Shown piece by piece: positions 8,283-16,909 of a stretch of 64,000 nucleotides of DNA. Position 1 is the stretch's first letter. Each line of letters begins with the position of its first letter. The position numbers and the translations under genes were made by a program. The notes below the pieces were generated by a model. That model searched no databases and was not told where the DNA came from. It saw only the letters and a program-made list of their open reading frames with translations. Source of the DNA: Lichenicoccus roseus (GTDB taxonomy: Bacteria; Pseudomonadota; Alphaproteobacteria; Acetobacterales; Acetobacteraceae); contig NZ_VCDI01000002.1 of assembly GCF_005844085.1 (NCBI RefSeq), forward strand, positions 310,001-374,000. Reading direction: 5' to 3'.

Positions 8283-8744
8283 ATGAACGCACTTGCTCAA
8301 CTGGGGATGGTCTCGGATTCTCCGAGCAATAACCAGATTTCAACTGCTTCCTCCTGCGAGGATGCGGATTGTAAAGACTATTTCGTCGAAAAGGACGGAA
8401 TGAAGTTTGCCGGCATGCATCTGCTGGTCGACCTTTGGGATGCCAAGAATCTTGGAGACCCTGCTGTCATCGATCGGACGCTCTGCGAGGCCGCGGTCAC
8501 CGCCGGTGCCACGATCCTGCACAGTCATTTCCACCATTTCACACCAAATGGTGGAGTTTCCGGCGTAGTGGTGCTCGCCGAGAGCCACATCTCGATCCAC
8601 ACCTGGCCGGAGCGGGGCTTTGCCGCCGTCGACATATTCATGTGCGGCGCCTGTGATCCGCATCTCGCGATCCCGGTTCTGCAGCGTACGTTCCAGGCCG
8701 CGCGTATCGATCTCGATGAACAGAGGCGTGGTCGCGTCTTCTGA
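8283..8744 (+). CDS. speD: S-adenosylmethionine decarboxylase proenzyme (pyruvoyl type)
   Basis: SpeD makes decarboxylated SAM, the aminopropyl donor for spermidine. The product is 153 residues. The self-cleavage site is in LAESHISIHTWPE, where Ser101 would become the pyruvoyl group. HFTPNGGVSGVVVL and the catalytic Cys region FMCGAC are also present. About 40 residues precede the conserved core (KFAGMHLLVDLWD), longer than typical class 1b enzymes. The ATG at 8283 lies six bases after a GGGGG; a GTG at 8280 is equally in frame. A small hairpin (8238-8251, GGGCG-ATTT-CGCCC) lies in the leader. speE follows. Confidence 0.95.
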   Translation: MNALAQLGMVSDSPSNNQISTASSCEDADCKDYFVEKDGMKFAGMHLLVDLWDAKNLGDPAVIDRTLCEAAVTAGATILHSHFHHFTPNGGVSGVVVLAESHISIHTWPERGFAAVDIFMCGACDPHLAIPVLQRTFQAARIDLDEQRRGRVF

Positions 8745-8764
8745 GACGGCCTGCCTACGCCTGA

Positions 8765-8791
8765 CTTGAACCTGTCACGGGCCGGTTCAAG
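8765..8791 (+). terminator. Hairpin downstream of speD
   Basis: CTTGAACC (8765-8772) and GGTTCAAG (8784-8791) form a perfect 8-bp stem with an 11-base loop, 20 bases past the speD stop and followed by CTTTATTCTTT. It could be a first terminator or a processing hairpin ahead of the stronger one at 8823. Confidence 0.45.
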
Positions 8792-8822
8792 CTTTATTCT
8801 TTGAGTGGAAGCGGTTCGGACG

Positions 8823-8849
8823 AAGGCCGGGGTCAACCCGGCCTTTTTT
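8823..8849 (+). terminator. Rho-independent terminator between speD and speE
   Basis: AAGGCCGGG (8823-8831) and CCCGGCCTT (8837-8845) form a 9-bp GC-rich stem with the loop GTCAA, and the 3' arm runs into six consecutive T (8844-8849). It is a textbook intrinsic terminator, so speE probably has its own promoter in 8850-8929 or depends on read-through. Confidence 0.85.
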
Positions 8850-8929
8850 CTGGCGTCGGCCGATAACCGATACGTCCGGACGCTCTCGCCCGTTGGGTGA
8901 CCCGAACGAATGCAAGCAGGGACCAAGCC

Positions 8930-9793
8930 ATGACGGAAGCTGTCTGGATCAACGAGAGCCTGTACGAAGCTTGGGGACAGCGGTTCCGTGTTCTTCACGA
9001 GCTTGCCCGGGTCAGGACCCCATACCAGGACATCGTCGTCTTCGAGAGCGAGACGCATGGCCGTGTACTGGTTCTGGACGGCGTCATACAGATCACCGAG
9101 CGCGATGAGTTCGTCTATCAGGAGATGCTGGCGCACGTTCCCCTGCTCGGGCATCCCGATCCCCGGAACGTCCTGATCATTGGCGCCGGGGATGGCGGGG
9201 TGCTGCGCAGGGTATTGCAACACCGTACCGTGACGCGTGCCGTCATGGTCGAGATCGATGGCGAAGTGATCCGGCTCTCGAAGGAGTTTCTTCCCAACAT
9301 TGCCGGCGAGGCCTGGCAGGATCCCCGGGGCGATGTGATCATCGGGGACGGCATCGACTATGTCGTGCGCGCACCCGCCGCGAGCTTCGACGTGATCATC
9401 GTGGACAGTACCGACCCGGTAGGCGTCGGCGAGGTCCTGTTCACCGACGAGTTCTACGAGAATTGCGCGCGCGTGCTGACGGCCGACGGTATCATCGTCA
9501 ACCAGTGCGGCGTTCCGTTCATGCAGTCCGATGAATTGCGTGAGACAAGCGAGCGTCGCGCTCGCTTCTTTCCCCACGTTTCAGCCTATGTCGCGGCGGT
9601 GCCAACCTATGTCGGTGGTTTCATGACGCTTGGTGTCGCCTCGAAGGGCCATGGTATCGAGACGGACGCAACAGTACTTCGCAAGCGGGCCACCCGGGCC
9701 GGGATCCTGGGCACCACTCGCTACTGGTCGCCCGAAGTGCAGGCGGCAGCGTTTGTGCTGCCGCCATACATCGCCAAGTGCCTGCCCGGCTGA
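8930..9793 (+). CDS. speE: Spermidine synthase (polyamine aminopropyltransferase)
   Basis: SpeE transfers the aminopropyl group from decarboxylated SAM to putrescine. The 287 residues contain the SAM-binding VLIIGAGDGGVLRRVL, the acidic VMVEIDGEVI, the catalytic DSTDPVG loop and QVTERDEFVYQEM-like N-terminal strand (seen here as GVIQITERDEFVYQEML). The ATG at 8930 has an AGCAGGGA upstream at good spacing and matches the family start. It directly follows speD, which supplies its substrate. Confidence 0.96.
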   Translation: MTEAVWINESLYEAWGQRFRVLHELARVRTPYQDIVVFESETHGRVLVLDGVIQITERDEFVYQEMLAHVPLLGHPDPRNVLIIGAGDGGVLRRVLQHRTVTRAVMVEIDGEVIRLSKEFLPNIAGEAWQDPRGDVIIGDGIDYVVRAPAASFDVIIVDSTDPVGVGEVLFTDEFYENCARVLTADGIIVNQCGVPFMQSDELRETSERRARFFPHVSAYVAAVPTYVGGFMTLGVASKGHGIETDATVLRKRATRAGILGTTRYWSPEVQAAAFVLPPYIAKCLPG

Positions 9794-9809
9794 CGGAACG
9801 AGGCTGGCC

Positions 9810-10088
9810 TTACAGCCGGCCGCGCTCGTCCCGCTCGGCTGCCCGGTTGGCATGATCGGGTCCGGTTACGTCCTCGCCGCCCTGCTCGAGCGGGCGCAGG
9901 CGTTCGATATCCGGACCTGACTGCCTGCTATCCGTCGAACTGCCACCCTCGACGTTGCCGCTTCCGGCCCGGGTGCCGCCGAAGCGATCGGCGCCACCCG
10001 CATCCGGTGCATCCGGCTTCTTGTGGTTACCGGTGTCCTGCTGACCATCGCTGTGCTGGACGCCGTCCTCGGTATGCGGCTGCTTCAT
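9810..10088 (-). CDS. Small disordered hydrophilic protein, unknown
   Basis: A 92-residue product rich in Gly, Asp, Gln and Arg, with no hydrophobic segment and an acidic, low-complexity composition, so probably unstructured. No domain is recognised. The ATG at 10088 has AGGAG seven bases upstream on the minus strand, the main reason to believe it. It sits 69 bases downstream of fliP on the same strand and converges on speE. Stress-related disordered proteins of this type are common in Acetobacteraceae; that parallel is inference. Confidence 0.6.
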   Translation of the reverse strand: MKQPHTEDGVQHSDGQQDTGNHKKPDAPDAGGADRFGGTRAGSGNVEGGSSTDSRQSGPDIERLRPLEQGGEDVTGPDHANRAAERDERGRL

Positions 10089-10157
10089 CGGGCATCTCCT
10101 GTTGCGGGAGATGAACGTGGCACCTCCCCGGCGGTTCAGGCTTCCCGGGCTACTCGA

Positions 10158-10928
10158 TCAGCCGGTGGCGAAGCTCTGCACCAGGCTGCCGGCGATCATG
10201 TGCCAGCCATCGATCAGCACGAAGAAGATCAGCTTGAACGGCAACGATATGGCGCTTGGTGGCAGCATCATCATGCCGAGGCTCATCAGGACGCTGGAGA
10301 CCACGATGTCGATCACCAGGAACGGCATGTAGAGCAGGAAGCCCATCTCGAACCCGCGCCGCAGTTCGCCGATCATGAAGGCCGGCACCAGGGCGCGCCA
10401 CGGCGTATCGGCAGCCACCGGAGGTGGAGGAAGGTGGGCGATGTCGAGGAACAGGGTCAGGTCGGGCGGCCTGACATTGAGCAGCATGAAATGGCGGAAG
10501 GGCTCGGCGGCTGCCTTTGCCCCTTCGATCTCGCCGATCTGGCCCGCCAGCATGGGCGCGATCCCGGTGCTCCAGGCGCGGTCCAGCGTCGGCTGCATCA
10601 CGAAGAAGGTCAGGAACAGCGTCAGGCCGATGATCACCGTGTTCGGTGGGGTGCCCTGCGCCCCCAGCGCGCCTCGCAGCAGCGACAGCACTATGACGAT
10701 CCGGGTGAAGGCGGTCACCATGACCAGCAGGCTCGGGGCCAGGGATAGCAGCGTGATGACGGCGGTCAGCTGGAACAGCCGCCCGGTGGCGCCCGCCGCG
10801 CCGGCCTGGCCGAGATCGATGCTGACCGATTGCGCCTCTGACGGCACCGCCCCGATTGCCAGCGTGATCGCGACCACAAGCGCCGACATCAGCAGCCGCA
10901 GTCCGTCGCGCCACCGGATGGGTGTCAA
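10158..10928 (-). CDS. fliP: Flagellar export gate protein FliP
   Basis: FliP is a core inner-membrane component of the flagellar type III export gate with FliQ and FliR. The 256-residue product has a cleavable-looking signal (LLMSALVVAITLAIGAVPSE), then APSLLVMVTAFTRIVIVLSL, TVIIGLTLFLTFFVMQP and the signature SLPFKLIFFVLIDGW near the C-terminus. The start is a TTG at 10928 that overlaps the fliO stop as TTGA; no ATG or GTG gives a full signal peptide. Opposite strand to fliQ/fliR, which is a split arrangement. Confidence 0.95.
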   Translation of the reverse strand: MTPIRWRDGLRLLMSALVVAITLAIGAVPSEAQSVSIDLGQAGAAGATGRLFQLTAVITLLSLAPSLLVMVTAFTRIVIVLSLLRGALGAQGTPPNTVIIGLTLFLTFFVMQPTLDRAWSTGIAPMLAGQIGEIEGAKAAAEPFRHFMLLNVRPPDLTLFLDIAHLPPPPVAADTPWRALVPAFMIGELRRGFEMGFLLYMPFLVIDIVVSSVLMSLGMMMLPPSAISLPFKLIFFVLIDGWHMIAGSLVQSFATG

Positions 10929-11212
10929 GACGAGGGGTTCCGGGGCGGCGGCGGCGCCTCGGCTGGCAGCCAGCCGAGCATGACGTCGTTCGCGCCGCCG
11001 CTGAGCAGCAGCAGCCGGTGCCCGTCGCATTCGACCAGGCTGAGCCGGCGTCGCCCGTCTATCGCCAGCGACGCCCGCACCGCGAGCATCGTCTGCGCCT
11101 TGCCGCGCCGGGCGAGGTGCCCGGTCAGCCGGGTGCCGTGGCGGACCAGCAGGATCATGACGATGACCGCCGCAAGCCCGGAGCCGATCGTCAGCAGGTC
11201 GTGGATGGACAT
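10925..11212 (-). CDS. fliO: Flagellar protein FliO
   Basis: FliO helps assemble FliP into the export gate. The 95-residue product has a single N-terminal membrane helix (LLTIGSGLAAVIVMILLV), a basic linker and a compact cytosolic beta domain (LSLVECDGHRLLLLSGGANDVMLGWLP), which is the FliO pattern. The ATG at 11212 has GGAGG seven bases upstream. It is translationally coupled to fliP by a 4-base overlap. Confidence 0.88.
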   Translation of the reverse strand: MSIHDLLTIGSGLAAVIVMILLVRHGTRLTGHLARRGKAQTMLAVRASLAIDGRRRLSLVECDGHRLLLLSGGANDVMLGWLPAEAPPPPRNPSS

Positions 11213-11505
11213 CCCGCCGCCTCCTGCAGGGATTGCAGCAATACGGTGACGCGTTCCACATCGGCCCGTACCGCCAGCAGGCACGGCCGGGAGAGCACCC
11301 GCTTATCTGCATGGTGAGCGGATGCCCGCTCGCGGAGCCGTCCGATTTCTATTGGCGGCCCATCGAGGCGGATGTCTTGCCCTGCCGGAAACATGGCGTG
11401 GCTGGCCGCCGAGGTCGGAACAGGCGCCTGCGCGGGCATCTCGACCTTGGATGGCGTGCCGCCGGACGTTCTTGCCGGCCGGGCAGGCTCATGGCGTTGC
11501 AACAT
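11191..11505 (-). CDS. Possible small protein upstream of fliO, unknown
   Basis: An open frame of 104 residues overlaps the start of fliO by 22 bases and would continue into it as an operon. GC at third positions is moderately high when read by eye, and the C-terminal half is a plausible helix (VLSRPCLLAVRADVERVTVLLQSLQ). No domain or strong ribosome-binding site is seen. The fliO ribosome-binding site lies inside it. It may equally be leader sequence. Confidence 0.35.
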   Translation of the reverse strand: MLQRHEPARPARTSGGTPSKVEMPAQAPVPTSAASHAMFPAGQDIRLDGPPIEIGRLRERASAHHADKRVLSRPCLLAVRADVERVTVLLQSLQEAAGCPSTTC

Positions 11506-11582
11506 CCAGCCAGTATGACATGCCGGCGCATCCATTGCGATATCGATCCGTGTAGAGGCATGTCACCTCCGTTAACGAATTA

Positions 11583-11613
11583 TAAGGAGGTGTCTGCAAT
11601 GTTGCGGCTGTAG
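11583..11613 (+). promoter_or_regulatory. Consensus ribosome-binding site with a four-codon ORF ahead of flgB
   Basis: AAGGAGGTG, a full match to the anti-Shine-Dalgarno region, is followed after six bases by ATG TTG CGG CTG TAG (11599-11613), encoding MLRL and a stop. flgB starts 18 bases later behind a poorer GGGGGGAAGG. This could be a leader ORF that primes flgB translation, or a remnant of an older start. Confidence 0.35.
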
Positions 11614-11631
11614 GGGGGAAGGCGCTGTATC

Positions 11632-12012
11632 ATGACATCCGGATCGGGCGACCTGTTCTCCCTTGCGGAGCGCAAGCTGGACTGGCTGGAGGACCGGCAG
11701 CGTGTGCTGGCGCGCAACGTCGCCAACGCCAATACGCCGAACTTCGAGCCGAGCGACGAGCGTCCGTTCGAGGCCGCGCTGTCGGGCTTCATGGTGGCGC
11801 CGGTGCGCACCAACGCGATGCATCTCGGAGGGACCGACAACGCGTTCGGCACGATCAAGGTGCCGGGCCACGAGCGATCGCCGGATGGCAACCGTGTCTC
11901 CGTGGAAGACGAGCTGACCAAGGTTGCCGAGACCGACAACCAGCAGCGCCTGGTGACCAATATCTACAGCAAGTACATGGCGATGTTCTCGACGGCGCTG
12001 GGCAAGGGCTGA
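11632..12012 (+). CDS. flgB: Flagellar proximal rod protein FlgB
   Basis: FlgB is a proximal rod subunit. The 126-residue product has the N-terminal rod motif RQRVLARNVANANTPNF and a C-terminal helix KYMAMFSTALGKG typical of axial proteins. Family length is about 130. It opens a plus-strand operon flgB-flgC-fliE-fliQ-fliR-flhB with very short gaps. The ATG at 11632 follows a purine run about 10 bases upstream. Confidence 0.95.
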   Translation: MTSGSGDLFSLAERKLDWLEDRQRVLARNVANANTPNFEPSDERPFEAALSGFMVAPVRTNAMHLGGTDNAFGTIKVPGHERSPDGNRVSVEDELTKVAETDNQQRLVTNIYSKYMAMFSTALGKG

Positions 12013-12019
12013 TCGGAAG

Positions 12020-12427
12020 ATGGACATCTCCAAGGCGCTCGATATCTCCTCGGCCGGCATGGAGGCGCAGACCAGCCGCTTGCGCGTCATCGCCGAGAAC
12101 CTCGCCAACCAGGATACCACCGGCTCGGCGCCGGGAGCGGATCCGTATCGGCGCAAGACGGTGACGTTCGCCGAGGTGCTCGATCCCGCAACCGGGGCGC
12201 AGACGGTGTCGGTCAAGCGGATCGGCAAGGACATGACTGACTTCACCATGAAGTACGACCCGTCGCATCCGGCGGCGAACGCCCAGGGATACGTCAAGAT
12301 GCCCAACGTCAACAGCTTCGTGGAACTGATGGACATGCGCGAGGCCGAGCGCTCGTACAGCGCCAACCTGAATGTCATGCAGGTGACGCGCTCGATGCTG
12401 ACGCGGACGATCGACATGCTGAAATGA
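12020..12427 (+). CDS. flgC: Flagellar proximal rod protein FlgC
   Basis: FlgC is a proximal rod subunit that assembles with FlgB, FlgF and FliE. The 135 residues begin with DISSAGMEAQTSRLRVIAEN and LANQDTTG, the axial protein signature, and carry the FlgC-specific YDPSHPAANAQGYVKMPNV followed by the C-terminal helix MLTRTIDMLK. It starts 7 bases after flgB and overlaps fliE by ATGA. Confidence 0.97.
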   Translation: MDISKALDISSAGMEAQTSRLRVIAENLANQDTTGSAPGADPYRRKTVTFAEVLDPATGAQTVSVKRIGKDMTDFTMKYDPSHPAANAQGYVKMPNVNSFVELMDMREAERSYSANLNVMQVTRSMLTRTIDMLK

Positions 12428-12762
12428 GCGGCGATCCTTTCTCGCTGAGCGCATCGAGCGCGGTCAGCGCCTATGCCCGCGTGCAGGGCGGCACGTCACC
12501 CGTCGGTGTCGACGAAGGCGATGACGGCGCCTCCGCCGACGGTCTCTCGAGCTTCGGCGCAACGCTGGAGCGGGCGATGCACGGCGTCGTGGAGAGCGGC
12601 CAGCAGGCGGACCTGCAGTCTGCGAAGGGGATCGCCGGCGAGGCGAGCATCACCGATGTGGTGACCGCGGTGTCGCGTGCGCAACTCGCGCTGCAATCCA
12701 CCGTGGCGATACGCGATCGCGTCGTGCAGGCCTATCAAGACGTCATGAAGATGCAAATCTAG
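12424..12762 (+). CDS. fliE: Flagellar hook-basal body protein FliE
   Basis: FliE joins the MS ring and export gate to the rod. The 112-residue product has a variable N-terminus and the conserved C-terminal half ITDVVTAVSRAQLALQSTV followed by IRDRVVQAYQDVMKMQI, the family signature. The ATG overlaps the flgC stop (ATGA), so the two are coupled. Confidence 0.93.
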   Translation: MSGDPFSLSASSAVSAYARVQGGTSPVGVDEGDDGASADGLSSFGATLERAMHGVVESGQQADLQSAKGIAGEASITDVVTAVSRAQLALQSTVAIRDRVVQAYQDVMKMQI

Positions 12763-12812
12763 CAGGCTGCGTTCCCGGACAGATCCCGGTGCGCAGTCAA
12801 CGGAGCCCCGCG

Positions 12813-13085
12813 ATGCAGGAAGTCGATGTCGCGGTGGTGTTGCGCGACCTGTTTGTCGTGGTGCTGAAGCTTGCGGCACCCGGCCTGCTGACGGCGATGG
12901 GCGTGGGCCTGGTGGTGTCGCTGATCCAGGCGGTCACCCAGATCAACGAAAGCACGCTCGCCTTCGTGCCGAAGGTGCTGGCGCTGGGTGCTGCGCTGAT
13001 GCTCGCCGGCCCGTTCATGTACGCGACGCTGACCGACTTCACGCATGGGCTGCTCGACCGGCTGATCGCCGTGGGCGGCCAATGA
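12813..13085 (+). CDS. fliQ: Flagellar export gate protein FliQ
   Basis: FliQ is a two-helix export gate subunit. The 90 residues contain two hydrophobic hairpin helices and the conserved GLVVSLIQAVTQINESTLAF and FVPKVLA. The ATG at 12813 follows CGGAG eight bases upstream and gives the normal family length; an in-frame ATG-like extension upstream does not match. fliR follows after 46 bases. Confidence 0.95.
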   Translation: MQEVDVAVVLRDLFVVVLKLAAPGLLTAMGVGLVVSLIQAVTQINESTLAFVPKVLALGAALMLAGPFMYATLTDFTHGLLDRLIAVGGQ

Positions 13086-13131
13086 TGTCCCGGACGATCG
13101 CCGCGGTGGTGTATCGCTGGCATGGACGCCG

Positions 13132-13914
13132 GTGAACGGATCGGACGCGGCCACCCTGCTGGCGGCGCTGCCTGGGCTCGCCTTCGGCCTGATGCTCGTG
13201 CTGTGCCGCGTCAGCGCCGCGGTGATGGTGCTGCCGGGCATCGGCGAGAGCGAGATCCCGATGGTTGTGCGCGCGGCCCTGGCGGTCGGGATCGCCGTGC
13301 TGATCTACCCGGGCGTGCGGACGCTGTTGCCGGCGCCGCAGCTTCCGGTGCCGCAGCTGGTCGCGCTGATTGCCGCCGAACTGGCGTGCGGGTTGCTGAT
13401 CGGCTGGCTCGCGCGGCTGCTGGCGTTGTCGCTGCCGATCGCGGGCCAGATCATCTCGACCATGATCGGCCTGTCCAGCGTGCTGCAGCCGGACCCCGAT
13501 CTCGGCTCGCAGACCAGTGCGCTCAGCCGGCTGCTGGCGATCGTGGCACCGGTGCTGGTGCTGTCCTCGGGCCTTTATGCGCTGCCCCTCGGGGCGCTGG
13601 CCGGAAGCTATCGCCTGCTGCCGCCGGGCATGCCCCTGCCCACCGGTGACATCGTGCAGAGCGTCGCGGTGGCGACCGAGAACAGCTTCGCGCTGGCGCT
13701 GCGGCTGGCCTCGCCGCTGGTGCTGGTCGGACTGCTCTGGCAGCTGATGCTCGGCGTTCTGGCCCGGCTGCTGCCGACCTTGCAGGTCTACCAGCTGTCC
13801 CTGCCGGGTCAGGTGCTTGGCGGCCTGCTGCTGTTCGGCCTGCTGCTTGGACCGATCCTGCACAACTGGATGCAGGCCCTGCAGACGGGTTTCGACACCC
13901 TGCCGGGCCGCTAG
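13132..13914 (+). CDS. fliR: Flagellar export gate protein FliR
   Basis: FliR completes the FliPQR export channel. The 260-residue, highly hydrophobic product has about six membrane segments and the family motifs GLMLVLCRVSAAVMVLPG, GESEIPMVVRAALA, and the C-terminal YQLSLPGQVLGGLLLF and MLGVLARLLPTLQVY. The start is a GTG; no ATG is available nearby without losing the first helix. Family length about 260. Confidence 0.95.
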   Translation: MNGSDAATLLAALPGLAFGLMLVLCRVSAAVMVLPGIGESEIPMVVRAALAVGIAVLIYPGVRTLLPAPQLPVPQLVALIAAELACGLLIGWLARLLALSLPIAGQIISTMIGLSSVLQPDPDLGSQTSALSRLLAIVAPVLVLSSGLYALPLGALAGSYRLLPPGMPLPTGDIVQSVAVATENSFALALRLASPLVLVGLLWQLMLGVLARLLPTLQVYQLSLPGQVLGGLLLFGLLLGPILHNWMQALQTGFDTLPGR

Positions 13915-13915
13915 G

Positions 13916-13936
13916 GCATGATGCGATCGATCATGC
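13916..13936 (+). repeat. Inverted repeat between fliR and flhB
   Basis: GCATGAT (13916-13922) and ATCATGC (13930-13936) flank GCGATCG, starting two bases after the fliR stop. It is an AT-richer 7-bp hairpin with no T-run. It may separate fliR and flhB messages or be structural only. The 111-base gap has no other feature I can support. Confidence 0.3.
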
Positions 13937-14025
13937 TCCGCGTGTCGTGCGTTGGAACGGCGCTATCCGGCACTCGGCATCGCGAAGCGATCCCGAGCGG
14001 TCGGTTGCCGCTCTAGGGTCCTCTC

Positions 14026-15102
14026 GTGGCCGACCGCGAAGACAAGACCGAAGCCCCGTCCGCCAAGCGGCTCGCCAAGGCGCGCGAGGACGGGCAGGTC
14101 GCCATCTCGCGCGAAGTGCAGGCGCTGTCGGGGATCGGGGTCGCTGTACTGGCGATGATGATGACGCTGCCGGACCGGGCCGGTCGCTTCGTCATGCAGA
14201 TGCGCGGCATGATGGCGAATGTCGCATTTGTCGACCTGTCCGGTAACGGCGCCGCGACGGTCTGGCGGGAGGCGCTGATGGCGAGCGCTGCGATGGCCGG
14301 GCCGGCGGTGCTGGCCGCAGCCGCCGGCGCCCTGGTGGTGACCGTGTTGCAGACCGGCCTGCTGCTGCGCCCGACGGCGATGATGCCGCAATTCAGCCGG
14401 GTCAGCCCGATGCGTGGGCTGCAGCGGATCTTCGGCGGCGAGACCGCGGTGGAGGCCGGCAAGGCGGTCGTGAAGCTGATCGCCTTCGCGATGGCGTTGC
14501 GTCACGTGCTGGCGGGACTGCTGCCGGTGCTGTGGCGATCATCCGACTGGGATGCGGGGACGCTCGCCGCGCGCGCGCTCCGGCTCAGCCTCGATGCCAC
14601 GCTGATGCTGCTCGCCGTGCAGGGCGCAATCGCGGTGCTCGATGTCATGTGGGTGCGGTACCGGCACACCAGCAAGCTGCGCATGAGCAAGCAGGAGCTG
14701 CGTGACGAGTTCCGGGAGAGCGAGGGCGACCAGCTGGTCAAGGGACGCATCAAGCAGATGCGGCGGCAGCGGGCCAGCAGGCGCATGATGGACCAGGTGC
14801 CGAAGGCGACGGTGGTGGTGACCAACCCGACGCACTACGCGGTCGCGCTGGTCTACGAGACCGGCGGCAAGTCTGCGCCGAAGCTGGTGGCGAAGGGGGC
14901 GGGCGAGATCGCGGCGCGCATTCGTGAGCTGGCGATGGACAACAAGGTGCCGCTGGTGTCGAACCCGCCGCTGGCACGTGCGCTGTATGCGCTCCCGCTC
15001 GATGCCGAGATCCCGCGCGAGCACTTCCAGGCGGTGGCGGGCATCATTGCCTACGTGTGGCGCCTGCGACGGCCACCGCCGGGACCGCCTGCAGTCCGCT
15101 AG
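14026..15102 (+). CDS. flhB: Flagellar export switch protein FlhB
   Basis: FlhB controls substrate specificity of the flagellar export gate and cleaves itself. The 358-residue product begins ADREDKTEAPSAKRLAKARE, the family start, has four membrane segments, and carries the autocleavage site NPTH at 267-270 within VVVTNPTHYAVALVYE, followed by PLVSNPPLARALYA. The start codon is GTG. It is the last gene of the flgB operon. Confidence 0.97.
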   Translation: MADREDKTEAPSAKRLAKAREDGQVAISREVQALSGIGVAVLAMMMTLPDRAGRFVMQMRGMMANVAFVDLSGNGAATVWREALMASAAMAGPAVLAAAAGALVVTVLQTGLLLRPTAMMPQFSRVSPMRGLQRIFGGETAVEAGKAVVKLIAFAMALRHVLAGLLPVLWRSSDWDAGTLAARALRLSLDATLMLLAVQGAIAVLDVMWVRYRHTSKLRMSKQELRDEFRESEGDQLVKGRIKQMRRQRASRRMMDQVPKATVVVTNPTHYAVALVYETGGKSAPKLVAKGAGEIAARIRELAMDNKVPLVSNPPLARALYALPLDAEIPREHFQAVAGIIAYVWRLRRPPPGPPAVR

Positions 15103-15462
15103 CCCGCATGGCGGGTTCGATGAGCCGAAGAACGAGGCACGGGGTCAGCCACGGAATGAGCCACAAAATCACTTGCCTGATCATGGTTTGTTCTAGTAGA
15201 ACAAACGAGAACAAAAGCCTGATGATTGGTTAATATCCACATACCGAAAACTTGTTGGCCGGACGCTACCCGGTGCCGGAAGTCCCTTTGGTGCCGAAAG
15301 CCCGCCGGGCCAGTCTGGCTGGATCGGCGGCAGGCCCGTTAACCTTCGATTATGAGTTGAGCGATAGCGTGCCGAGTCGTGGCGTTGCGGCGACGTGTCG
15401 GCCTGTGAGACCTTCCTGGACATCATTCGGCCCTACGGCATCCGGGCCCTGAGGAAACAAGC
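15103..15462 (+). other. Intergenic region with the recA control sequences
   Basis: This 360-base stretch between flhB and recA has lower GC content than its surroundings around 15170-15260. It holds a GTTC/GAAC palindrome (separate entry) and probably the recA promoter. Short open frames on both strands have no ribosome-binding sites or family features and are not called. I see no RNA gene. Confidence 0.6.
15187..15212 (+). promoter_or_regulatory. Candidate LexA (SOS) operator of recA
   Basis: TTTGTTCTA (15187-15195), a central G, and TAGAACAAA (15197-15205) form a perfect 19-base palindrome, followed by another GAAC at 15209-15212. Alphaproteobacterial LexA recognises direct GTTC-N7-GTTC repeats. 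Here the two GAAC half-sites are 6 rather than 7 bases apart, and the inverted pair has a 5-base spacer. Location ahead of recA supports an SOS role; the exact recognition mode is uncertain. Confidence 0.55.
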
Positions 15463-16500
<1,038 letters not shown>

Positions 16501-16528
16501 ACATGCGCGGCCTGATCGGAGTCTCCCG

Positions 16529-16555
16529 TTTCAGGCCCGGATCCCGCGCCTGAAA
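16529..16555 (+). terminator. Hairpin between convergent recA and the small downstream gene
   Basis: TTTCAGGC (16529-16536) and GCCTGAAA (16548-16555) form a perfect 8-bp stem with an 11-base loop. The AAA/TTT flanks make it usable from either strand, which suits its place at the end of recA. Confidence 0.5.
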
Positions 16556-16755
16556 TCAACGCCCAGGATGTCGGCGTCTAACCCGGCCGGGGCCGATCTC
16601 TGGCGCGGCGGCCGGCGCGCGAACTGCAGCCGGATCGCCAGCAGCGACGCGATCTCCCCCGGCGTCCGGTTGCCTGCCGGTGCCGGTCCAGCCTGACGCT
16701 CCGCCGACATCAGGGCGGCGACCAGGGCGGGGCCGGTGCTAAGGAAGCGTTGCAT
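16531..16755 (-). CDS. Possible small protein, unknown
   Basis: A 74-residue frame with an Ala-rich helical start (STGPALVAALMSAERQ), a basic middle (FARRPPRQRSAP) and the tail GLDADILGVDFRRGIRA. An AAGGA lies eight bases before the ATG on the minus strand. No domain is recognised. It is convergent with recA and divergent from icd. If it is not real, the region from 16501 to 16909 is a 409-base intergenic stretch. Confidence 0.4.
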   Translation of the reverse strand: MQRFLSTGPALVAALMSAERQAGPAPAGNRTPGEIASLLAIRLQFARRPPRQRSAPAGLDADILGVDFRRGIRA

Positions 16756-16909
16756 GGGCGTGATCCTTCGGCTGCGCCCCTATCAGCCTATGCGCGATTG
16801 ATAATCGTTCGCAAGTGGCCAGGCTTGCCGCTCTGGGTCCGGGATGCGAAGGAGGGCGTCGAACTGATCCGGGCAGCGCTCCGGATCGCCACCCGACAGG
16901 ATGCAGAGC

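Noticed and set aside
13916-13936. Inverted repeat as a phage attachment site or transposon scar
   Set aside because: Only 7-bp arms, no matching second copy seen nearby and no integrase; treated as a simple hairpin.
15193-15452. Short open frames of 66 and 77 residues in the recA leader
   Set aside because: No ribosome-binding site, low-complexity composition and they overlap on opposite strands; the region is better explained as recA control sequence.
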